The translations under genes were made by a program, and so were the position numbers. DNA of 32,642 nucleotides from Deltaproteobacteria bacterium (GTDB lineage: Bacteria; Myxococcota_A; UBA9042), in contig JACRCU010000253.1 in assembly GCA_016218865.1 (NCBI GenBank), forward strand, positions 1 to 32,642. Direction: 5' to 3'. Positions 17,044-23,918 of this stretch are shown piece by piece. Every line of letters begins with the position of its first letter. Position 1 is the stretch's first letter. The notes beneath the pieces are model-generated. The model was not told where the DNA came from and did not search any database. It saw nothing but the letters and a program-made list of their open reading frames with translations.

Positions 17044-17679
17044 ATGGGATACCTGCTCGACAGCATTCGGGCGCTGGGAGTCACCGCCAAGAACATCGGC
17101 CGCAAGCCGGTGACGGTGCAATTCCCCAAAGTCATTCGCGAGCGCCAAGAGCGCTACCGCACCAGCTTTGCCCTGCTCAAGGACGAACAAGGCGAAGAGC
17201 GCTGCGTGGGGTGCCTGGCCTGTGAACGCATCTGCCCGTCGCAGATCATCCACATGTCCAGCACCAAGAAGGAATCGCCGGTGACCGGCAAAAAGCGCGG
17301 CTACCTCGACGATTTCACGCTGGACATGACGGCCTGCATCTTCTGCGAGCTGTGCGTGCAGGTCTGCCCGTTCGACGCCATCGTGATGCTCAAAGTGCCG
17401 CACGAGCCGGGCTACGTCCGCGAAGACCTGGTCCTCACCATGGCGAAGCTCTACGAGAATGCCGAGAAGCCGCTGACCTGGGGCAATGGCACCAAGCTGA
17501 TGGAGATGCAGGAGCCGCCCAAGCCCGCGCCCGCCCAGGCTGCGGCTCCGGTTCCGGCTCCGGCTGCGGCTCCGGTTCCGGCTGCGGTTCCGGTTCCGGC
17601 TGCGGCTCCGGCTCCGGCTCCGGTTCCGGTTCCGGCATCTGCGGCTGCCGCCGAGCCGGCAAAGACGGAGGCGCCATGA
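17044..17679 (+). CDS. nuoI: NADH-quinone oxidoreductase subunit I (NuoI) with Pro/Ala-rich C-terminal tail
   Basis: 211 residues. The ferredoxin-like core carries the two 4Fe-4S clusters N6a and N6b of complex I. Their ligands are Cys54, Cys57, Cys60 and Cys64 in CVGCLACERIC, and Cys98, Cys101, Cys104 and Cys108 in CIFCELCVQVC. The core ends near residue 160. The last ~50 residues are almost only Pro, Ala and Val (PVPAPAAAPVPAAVPV), encoded by a hexanucleotide array, and are not part of the usual subunit. GGAG lies 6 nt before the ATG. Its stop overlaps the nuoJ start (ATGA). The tail should project from the cytosolic arm; its role is unknown. Confidence 0.96.
   Translation: MGYLLDSIRALGVTAKNIGRKPVTVQFPKVIRERQERYRTSFALLKDEQGEERCVGCLACERICPSQIIHMSSTKKESPVTGKKRGYLDDFTLDMTACIFCELCVQVCPFDAIVMLKVPHEPGYVREDLVLTMAKLYENAEKPLTWGNGTKLMEMQEPPKPAPAQAAAPVPAPAAAPVPAAVPVPAAAPAPAPVPVPASAAAAEPAKTEAP
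17538..17633 (+). repeat. hexanucleotide array GGYTSC, 16 units, in nuoI
   Basis: Sixteen uninterrupted six-base units made only of ggctgc, ggctcc and ggttcc. In frame they give alternating Ala/Val-Pro and Ala-Ala pairs. Unit changes would add or remove two residues without shifting frame, so length variation between strains is plausible. The antisense reads as a Glu-Pro repeat but is not a gene. Confidence 0.9.
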
Positions 17680-18275
17680 ACCTGGAAATGCTGATGCAAG
17701 ACCCGGCCCTGTGGGGGTTGGGAATCGCCACGCTGGCGTTCGCCATGCTGGCGGTCTCGGTCAAGAACCTGGTGCACGCCGTGCTGTGGCTGGGCATGTC
17801 GCTGCTGGGCACGGCGGCGCTGTTCGCCAAGTTCGACGCGTCGTTCCTGGCCGCCATCCAGGTGCTGCTGTACGTGGGCGGCGTGGTGGTGCTGCTGATC
17901 TTCGGCGTGATGCTGACCCGCGAGCACGACAACTTGGCGGCCTTTCGCACCACGCGGCGGCCGGTGCGGGCGGCGCTGGTGGCGATCGCCCTCTTTGTCG
18001 GCCTGGTGCACGCCATCCTGAACACCCCCGGTCTGGGCGACCCGTCGGCTGGCAAGCTGGTGAGCATGCCCGACCTGGGCATGTCGCTGCTGGGGCCGTA
18101 CGCCTTTGCCTTCGAGGTGTTGTCGCTGCTGCTGCTGGCCGCCATGGTCGGCGCGGTGGTGCTGGCGCGCAAGCGCGACCCCGGGCAGCCGTCTGCCAAG
18201 AAGTTGATTCGTCACCGCAACCTGGGGCGGCAGGTCGTCGAAGGCCTGGCCGCGACCGACGAGGTGGGCCAATGA
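17676..18275 (+). CDS. nuoJ: NADH-quinone oxidoreductase subunit J (NuoJ)
   Basis: A 199-residue membrane subunit (ND6 type) with five hydrophobic segments. The conserved region is VLLYVGGVVVLLIFGVMLTRE, where the pi-bulge helix TM3 of complex I lies. The Tyr-Val-Gly-Gly and the loop after it match the family. The ATG overlaps the nuoI stop (ATGA at 17676-17679), with GACGGAG 5 nt upstream. Its own stop overlaps nuoK in the same way. The C-terminal ~25 residues are basic and polar (KKLIRHRNLGRQ) and probably cytosolic. Confidence 0.96.
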   Translation: MNLEMLMQDPALWGLGIATLAFAMLAVSVKNLVHAVLWLGMSLLGTAALFAKFDASFLAAIQVLLYVGGVVVLLIFGVMLTREHDNLAAFRTTRRPVRAALVAIALFVGLVHAILNTPGLGDPSAGKLVSMPDLGMSLLGPYAFAFEVLSLLLLAAMVGAVVLARKRDPGQPSAKKLIRHRNLGRQVVEGLAATDEVGQ

Positions 18276-18565
18276 TCGCCATCCTCCTCATCGCCTCGGC
18301 GCTGTTCTGCGCCGGCGTGTTCGGTCTGCTGACGCAGAAGCATGCGATCGGCGTAATGATTGCCATTGAAGTTATGATTAACGCCGCCAATTTGGTGCTG
18401 GTCGGGCTGGGCCAGCACAAGGGCGCCGCCGTCGGCCAGAGCTTTGCCTTGTTCACCATCGCCATCGCGGTGGCCGAGGTGGTGGTCGGGCTGGCGATCG
18501 TCCTTCTTCTCTATCGGTCGCGGGGCGACGTGCAGGTCGACGAAGCCCGGGAGATGCGTCAATGA
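18272..18565 (+). CDS. nuoK: NADH-quinone oxidoreductase subunit K (NuoK)
   Basis: A 97-residue three-helix membrane subunit (ND4L type). The two membrane glutamates needed for proton transfer are present: Glu33 in MIAIEVMINAANL and Glu69 in IAVAEVVVGLAI. Length is normal. It is coupled to both neighbours by ATGA overlaps. Confidence 0.97.
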   Translation: MIAILLIASALFCAGVFGLLTQKHAIGVMIAIEVMINAANLVLVGLGQHKGAAVGQSFALFTIAIAVAEVVVGLAIVLLLYRSRGDVQVDEAREMRQ

Positions 18566-20376
18566 GTCCGCTGCTTATGGCCGCGCTGGCCACCCTTGGC
18601 ATCCCTGCCGGTCTGACCCTGCTCTTTGGCGTGCTGCCGATGCTGCGCCGCACGGGCAAGCCGGCCGCCATCCTGTCGATCCTGGGCGCCACCTCGGTGC
18701 TGGGCATCGCCGGCTGGCTGTTCGCCACCTGGCTCGGCAACCCGACCGAAGTCATTCAGCAATCCACCGCCTGGCTGGTCCAGGCCGGCCGGCCCCTGGG
18801 CGAAGTCGGCGTCCGCTTGGACGGCATCTCGGTGTCGATGCTGCTGGTGGTGGCGGTGGTGGCCTGGTGCGTGCAAGTGTTCTCGCTGGGTTACCTGAGC
18901 GACGAGCCGCCCAACGGCCTGGGCCGCTACTTCACCTACCAATCGCTGTTCCTGTTCAGCATGAACCTGCTGGTGCTCGCCCCGGACCTGATGCAGCTGT
19001 TCATCGGCTGGGAGCTGGTCGGCGCCACCTCGTACCTGCTGATTGGTTTTTGGTATCCCAAGCCGGCCGCGGCCAAGGCGGCGATTAAAGCCTTTGTAGT
19101 CACCAAGTTCGCCGATTCGGGCCTCATCCTGGGCCTGTTGGTGCTGGCTGCGCAGACCGGCAGCTTCGCTTGGGATGCCCCGCTGGGCACCGGCGTGGCC
19201 GAAGTCGTCGCCGGGCTGCTGTTCGTGGCGGTGATGGGCAAGTCCGCGCAGTTCCCGCTGCACATCTGGTTGCCCGACGCCATGCAGGGTCCCACGCCGG
19301 TGTCGGCCCTGCTGCACGCCGCGACGATGGTGGCCGCCGGCGTCTACCTGATCGTCCGCGCCGATCCGATCTTTGCCGCCGCCACCCACGTGCGCGAATT
19401 CATGACGCAGCTCGGTGCGTTCACGGCGCTGTTCGCCGCCATCGTGGCTACGGTCCAGACCGACATCAAGAAGGTGCTGGCGTATTCCACGTGCTCGCAG
19501 CTGGGTTACATGATCTCGGGCCTGGGCGCCGGGTCGCTGCTGGGCGGCTACTTCCACCTGACCACCCACGCCTTCTTCAAGGCGCTGCTCTTCCTCGCGG
19601 CCGGCGCGGTCATCCACGCGGTGCACAGCAACGAGTTCGAGGACATGGGCGGCCTGTGGAAGAAGCTGAAGTTCGTGGCCATCGCCTTCGTCTTCGGCTC
19701 GCTGTCGCTGGCGGGCGTGCCCGGTCTGGCCGGCTTCTACAGCAAGGACCTGATTCTAGAGGCCGTCCACGAGTCGGGCGACCACTTCGCCCTGGCGGCG
19801 CTGCTGCTGACCGCGGGCCTGACCGCCTTCTACATGACCCGCGCGGTGGTCAAGACCTTCCTGGGCCAGATGAGCCACGCCGCCGAGCACGCGCACGGCC
19901 CTGGGCCGTCGATGAGCCTGCCGCTGCTGGTGCTGCTGGTGCCGACCATCGCCCTGGGTTGGGCGGCGCAGCCGTTCGCCACGCTGTTCGGTAAGCCCTA
20001 CGAATTTCACATGGGCACAGTGGGTTATGCGGCGATCGGTCTGGGTCTGGGCGGCATCGCTCTGGGCTACCTGGTCTACGGCGTGGGCGCCCTGGGCTTC
20101 CTGCCGCGGCTGTTCGCCCCGCTGGGCAAGCTGGCGCGCAGCTCGCTGATGGATGAGCTCTGGCAGTCGGTCTACGAGATCGGCGGCCAGACGCCGTCGC
20201 GGGCCGCCGCGTGGATCGACCGCTACGTCGTCGACGGTCTGATGAATTTCTTGGGATGGCTCACCATCGTGGCCGGTCAGCAGCTCCGCAAGCTGCAGAC
20301 GGGCGACGTGCAGGACTATCTGTACGCGGTCTTTGGCGCGGCCGCCCTTCTCGCACTGTTTGGAGGCTGGCGATGA
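18562..20376 (+). CDS. nuoL: NADH-quinone oxidoreductase subunit L (NuoL)
   Basis: A 604-residue antiporter-like membrane subunit (ND5 type) at the far end of the membrane arm, one of the three proton-pumping half-channel proteins. The glutamate of TM5 is Glu151 (FIGWELVGATSYLLIGFWY) and the TM7 lysine is Lys227 (VMGKSAQFPLHIWLPDAM), so the core pumping residues are kept. The segment PTPVSALLHAATMVAAGVYL and the end with the lateral helix region (DELWQSVYEIGGQTPSRAAAW, then a last membrane segment) fit full-length NuoL. ATGA overlaps join it to nuoK and nuoM. Confidence 0.97.
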   Translation: MSPLLMAALATLGIPAGLTLLFGVLPMLRRTGKPAAILSILGATSVLGIAGWLFATWLGNPTEVIQQSTAWLVQAGRPLGEVGVRLDGISVSMLLVVAVVAWCVQVFSLGYLSDEPPNGLGRYFTYQSLFLFSMNLLVLAPDLMQLFIGWELVGATSYLLIGFWYPKPAAAKAAIKAFVVTKFADSGLILGLLVLAAQTGSFAWDAPLGTGVAEVVAGLLFVAVMGKSAQFPLHIWLPDAMQGPTPVSALLHAATMVAAGVYLIVRADPIFAAATHVREFMTQLGAFTALFAAIVATVQTDIKKVLAYSTCSQLGYMISGLGAGSLLGGYFHLTTHAFFKALLFLAAGAVIHAVHSNEFEDMGGLWKKLKFVAIAFVFGSLSLAGVPGLAGFYSKDLILEAVHESGDHFALAALLLTAGLTAFYMTRAVVKTFLGQMSHAAEHAHGPGPSMSLPLLVLLVPTIALGWAAQPFATLFGKPYEFHMGTVGYAAIGLGLGGIALGYLVYGVGALGFLPRLFAPLGKLARSSLMDELWQSVYEIGGQTPSRAAAWIDRYVVDGLMNFLGWLTIVAGQQLRKLQTGDVQDYLYAVFGAAALLALFGGWR

Positions 20377-22424
20377 TCACGCTGCCTTGGCTGTCGATGA
20401 CCGTCGCGGCCCCATTTATCGCGACCTTGCTGCTGCTGCCCCTCAAGGACACGCACAAGCTCGCGATGCGCCTGGTGTCCTTGCTGGGGGCGACCGTGTC
20501 GGTGGTCGGCTCGCTGGCCGTCTACCACTTCTACGATGCGGCCCAGGGCGGCCTGCAGCTGGCCGAGAACTATCCGCTGGTTCCCAAGCTGGGCATCACC
20601 CTGCGCCTCGCGGTCGACGGCTGGGGCGTGTCGCTGCTGCTGCTGACCGGCATCATCATCTTCACCGGCGTGCTGGCCACCTGGACCCTGAAAGAGCGCG
20701 AAAAGGAGTTCTTTGCCCTGCTGCTGACCCTGGTGGCCGGCGTGCTCGGCGTGTTCGTCGCCCAGGACCTGTTCGTCTTCTTTTTGTTCTACGAAATCGC
20801 CGTGTTGCCCATGTACGTGCTGATCGCCGTCTGGGGTAGCAGCAACAAGGTGGCCGAGGCCGGTCCCTTCAAATTCGTCTGGAAGATGTTCGACATCGGC
20901 GGCAAGGAATACGCCGCCATGAAGCTGACCATCATGCTGCTGGTCGGCTCGGCCTTCATCCTGGTCGCGATCCTGGCCATGTTCTTCGCCGCCGGCGGCG
21001 AGACGTTCGACATGAGCGTTCTCGGCAACATGAAGTACGACATGGACCTGCAGAAGTGGCTGTTTCCGCTGGTCTGGCTCGGCTTCGGCACCCTGGCCGG
21101 CGTGTTCCCGTTCCACACCTGGTCGCCCGACGGCCACGCCTCGGCCCCCACCGCCGTGTCCATGCTCCACGCCGGTGTGCTGATGAAGCTAGGCGCCTTT
21201 GGCGTGATCCGCATCGGCATGATGATGCTGCCCGAGGGCGCGCAGTTCTGGATTCCGCTGGTCGGCGTGGTCGCCGCGGTCAACGTGGTCTACGGCGCGC
21301 TGTCGGCCATGGCGCAAAAAGACCTAAAGTACATCATCGCTTACAGCTCGGTGAGCCACATGGGCGTGGTGATGCTGGGCGCGGCGACCCTGACCCAGGG
21401 CGGCTGGAACGGCGCGGTCTACCAGATGTTCGCCCACGGCATCATGACGGGCCTGTTCTTCGCCTTGGTCGGCTTGGTCTACGAGCGCGCCCACACCCGC
21501 TGGGTGCCGTCGATGGGCGGCTTTGCCGGCCCCATGCCGATCGTGGCGCTGTTCTTCACCATCGGCGGCCTGTCGTCGCTGGGGCTGCCGGGCACGGCCG
21601 GTTTCGTGGCCGAGTTCATGGTGTTTCTGGGTGCGTGGCAGAGCAAGGCGGCGTGGTGGGCCATCCCCGGCATCATCGGCGCCTTCATCACCGCCATCTA
21701 CGTGCTGCGGGTGGTGCGCGACGTGTTCTGGGGCCCCGGTCCGTCCGCGGAGTTCCACGACATGCCCGACGCCCGCCGCACCGAATTGGGCGCTCTGGTG
21801 ATCCTGGGCGCTTGCATCCTGGTGTTCGGCATCTGGCCGCGCCTGATCCTCGACTTCATCGACCCGTGCACGCGGACCTACCTCGGCCGGATCGTCCCGA
21901 ACGCCGAGGCGATGCCGCTACCCTTGCCGCCCTCGCTCACGCGGCAGAATGCCCGCCAGATGCAGCGGCCGAACGCGGCACCCCAGGGCAACCCCGCCCT
22001 GCAGGGCGCGCTGCCCGGCGGCCCTGGCGTGGGTCCGGGCGGGATGGGGCCGAACGCCATGGGGCCCGGACCGATGCCGGGCATGCCGGGCGGAATGCCA
22101 GGCGGAATGCCGCCGGGAATGCCGGGTGCCATGCCGGGACCGGGCCTACCGCCCATGGGGCCGGGCTATCCCCAGGGTGCCCCGCCGCGGCCGGGGATGC
22201 CGATGGCGGCAATGCCGATCGGCCCGCAACCTGGCATGCCGCCGTCGCTTCCGCCGGGTAGCGCCCCGGGCATGGGGGCTCCGCCCAGTCCGGGTATGCC
22301 GGGCGCCGGTGTTCCGAGTCCGGGCATGCCGCCACCGCCGCCTCCGCCACTCCCACCGCCACCGTCGCCCGATCGGGCCCCCGCGCCCGCCGCGGCTCCC
22401 GCGCCGACCGGAGGTGTCCGATGA
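20373..22424 (+). CDS. nuoM: NADH-quinone oxidoreductase subunit M (NuoM) with Met/Pro/Gly-rich tail
   Basis: 683 residues, against about 500 for the family. The core (1 to about 510) is an antiporter-like proton-pumping subunit (ND4 type) with Glu141 in FFLFYEIAVLPMY, Lys272 in LHAGVLMKLGAFG and Glu414 in FVAEFMVF. By hand alignment with E. coli NuoM, the TM7 lysine (E. coli Lys234, AFAVKMPVVPLH) falls on Leu241 in GFGTLAGVFPFH. From residue 514 to the end is a 170-residue low-complexity tail with 18 Met (PGMPGGMPGGMPPGMPGAM and similar), then poly-Pro and Pro/Ala. The ATG overlaps the nuoL stop. The tail is in frame with the core and is followed at once by the nuoN start, so it is real coding sequence and not read-through. 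Confidence 0.95.
   Translation: MITLPWLSMTVAAPFIATLLLLPLKDTHKLAMRLVSLLGATVSVVGSLAVYHFYDAAQGGLQLAENYPLVPKLGITLRLAVDGWGVSLLLLTGIIIFTGVLATWTLKEREKEFFALLLTLVAGVLGVFVAQDLFVFFLFYEIAVLPMYVLIAVWGSSNKVAEAGPFKFVWKMFDIGGKEYAAMKLTIMLLVGSAFILVAILAMFFAAGGETFDMSVLGNMKYDMDLQKWLFPLVWLGFGTLAGVFPFHTWSPDGHASAPTAVSMLHAGVLMKLGAFGVIRIGMMMLPEGAQFWIPLVGVVAAVNVVYGALSAMAQKDLKYIIAYSSVSHMGVVMLGAATLTQGGWNGAVYQMFAHGIMTGLFFALVGLVYERAHTRWVPSMGGFAGPMPIVALFFTIGGLSSLGLPGTAGFVAEFMVFLGAWQSKAAWWAIPGIIGAFITAIYVLRVVRDVFWGPGPSAEFHDMPDARRTELGALVILGACILVFGIWPRLILDFIDPCTRTYLGRIVPNAEAMPLPLPPSLTRQNARQMQRPNAAPQGNPALQGALPGGPGVGPGGMGPNAMGPGPMPGMPGGMPGGMPPGMPGAMPGPGLPPMGPGYPQGAPPRPGMPMAAMPIGPQPGMPPSLPPGSAPGMGAPPSPGMPGAGVPSPGMPPPPPPPLPPPPSPDRAPAPAAAPAPTGGVR
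21912..22421 (+). repeat. low-complexity tract encoding the NuoM Met/Pro/Gly tail
   Basis: DNA dominated by short direct repeats such as atgccgggcgga and atgccaggcgga (clearest at 22073-22120), giving PGM and GGM units, then cct/cca/ccg runs giving poly-Pro. The repeats are imperfect, so the tract is older or less slippage-prone than the nuoI array. Confidence 0.8.
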
Positions 22425-23845
22425 GCCTCGCTGATCTGCAACCCCTGATGTTGGGGCTGATTGTGGCCTGCGCCGCGCTGTTGCTGCTGCTGGTTGACCT
22501 GCTGCTCAAGCCCTCGGCCCGCCCGACCCTGGGCTGGCTGACCTTTGCCATCCTGACCGGCACGCTCGCCGCGTCGTGGCTGCTCCCCCTCGACGGCGAA
22601 GTGCAGGCCGGCGTCTGGCAAGGCAGCCTGTGGACAACCTTTTTGGCCCGCTTGATGCTCGGTGCCGCGGCGCTGGCGGTGTTGGGCGGCCTGGACTACG
22701 TCGCCCGCGCCTGGCCATACCGTCAGGGCGAGTACTACACGCTATTGCTGTTTTCGCTGGCGGGCATGGTGTTGCTGCCGGGCTGCCGCGAGCTGGCGGC
22801 ATTCGTGGTGTGCTTCGAGCTGATGGGCATTCCGCTCTACGTCCTGGCCGCCTTTGGCAAGAACGAAAACGGTCGCAAGCCCGCCGAAGCCGGCATGAAA
22901 CTGCTCTTGATTGGCGCCGCCTCTACCGCGATCACCTTCTTTGGCGCGGCGCTGCTGGTCGGCCTCGCTGGCTCCAGCCGCTTCGTCGAGCTGGTGCCCT
23001 ACGAGCCCGGCCCCCTGCACGGGGTCGCGGCCCTGCTGCTGCTGGCCGGTATGGCCTTCAAGATCGGTGTGGCGCCGTTTCACATGTGGGTGCCGGATAC
23101 CTACGAGGGCGCGCCCACGCCGGTGGTCGCGTTCCTGTCGGTCGCGCCCAAAGTCGCTGGGTTTGCTGCCTTTGCTTCGGTGTTTCTGGTGGCGACCCCC
23201 ACCCTGGCCAGCACCTGGCGACCGATGCTGTGGCTCCTGGTCGTCATCACCATGGTGATCGGCAACCTGGTGGCCATTCCGCAGAAGAACCTGAAGCGCC
23301 TGATGGCGTTTTCGGGTGTCGCCCAGGTCGGTTACATCCTGCTCGGCTTCTTGGGTGGCGTGGAATTCGGCGCCGCGATGATGCTGTTCTACCTGGCCGC
23401 CTATCTGTTTGCCAATGTGGGCATGTTCCTGGTCGCCCACGCCATCGCCGAGGCCGGCGAAGGCGAGGATATCGTCCACCTCAACGGCCTGGCGCGCCGC
23501 TCGCCCTGGCTGGCGCTGGCGCTCTTGATGTTCCTGCTCAGCCTGGCCGGCATCCCGTTCGTCGCCGGCTTCTGGGCCAAGTTCTATGTGTTCACCGCGG
23601 CTTGGCGTGCCGGTCACGGCGAGATGGTGCTCCTCGGCGCCCTGTTCGCCACCGTGGCGCTGTTCTACTACCTGGGCGTGGCGCGCGCGGCGTTCGTCAA
23701 CAAGAGCGAACGGAGCGGCCCGGTGCCCGTCAAGCGCCCGCTGGCCCTGGCGATTGTCGTCTGCCTGCTCGGCACCGTAGGCCTGGGCGCGTGGCCCAAC
23801 CCGCTGGTCGAGGCGGCGCTGGCGGCGGTCCAGGGTCTTTACTAG
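22421..23845 (+). CDS. nuoN: NADH-quinone oxidoreductase subunit N (NuoN)
   Basis: A 474-residue antiporter-like membrane subunit (ND2 type), the third proton-pumping unit. The key residues are kept: Glu133 in FVVCFELMGIPLYVL, Lys214 in MAFKIGVAPFHMWVPDTYEG, Lys244 in SVAPKVAGFAA, and the late-helix Lys in GFWAKFYVFTAAW. PTPVVAFLSVAPK is diagnostic for NuoN rather than NuoL or NuoM. GGAGGTG lies 4 nt before the ATG, which overlaps the nuoM stop. It is the last gene of the operon; 73 bp follow before the next gene. Confidence 0.97.
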   Translation: MSLADLQPLMLGLIVACAALLLLLVDLLLKPSARPTLGWLTFAILTGTLAASWLLPLDGEVQAGVWQGSLWTTFLARLMLGAAALAVLGGLDYVARAWPYRQGEYYTLLLFSLAGMVLLPGCRELAAFVVCFELMGIPLYVLAAFGKNENGRKPAEAGMKLLLIGAASTAITFFGAALLVGLAGSSRFVELVPYEPGPLHGVAALLLLAGMAFKIGVAPFHMWVPDTYEGAPTPVVAFLSVAPKVAGFAAFASVFLVATPTLASTWRPMLWLLVVITMVIGNLVAIPQKNLKRLMAFSGVAQVGYILLGFLGGVEFGAAMMLFYLAAYLFANVGMFLVAHAIAEAGEGEDIVHLNGLARRSPWLALALLMFLLSLAGIPFVAGFWAKFYVFTAAWRAGHGEMVLLGALFATVALFYYLGVARAAFVNKSERSGPVPVKRPLALAIVVCLLGTVGLGAWPNPLVEAALAAVQGLY

Positions 23846-23918
23846 ACTCGGCTGAGCCAGCAGCGCGCAGTTTGCAGCATCGAGGCGGAGACTGCTTAAG
23901 TCCTCATTTCTACGCTGG

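Noticed and set aside
17538-17633. Possible CRISPR array
   Set aside because: Units are six bases with no spacers; it is a coding microsatellite-like tract.
17435-18272. Minus-strand frames with Glu-Pro repeats over the nuoI tail
   Set aside because: The repeat is only the complement of the in-frame nuoI hexamer array; no start signal and no conserved sequence.
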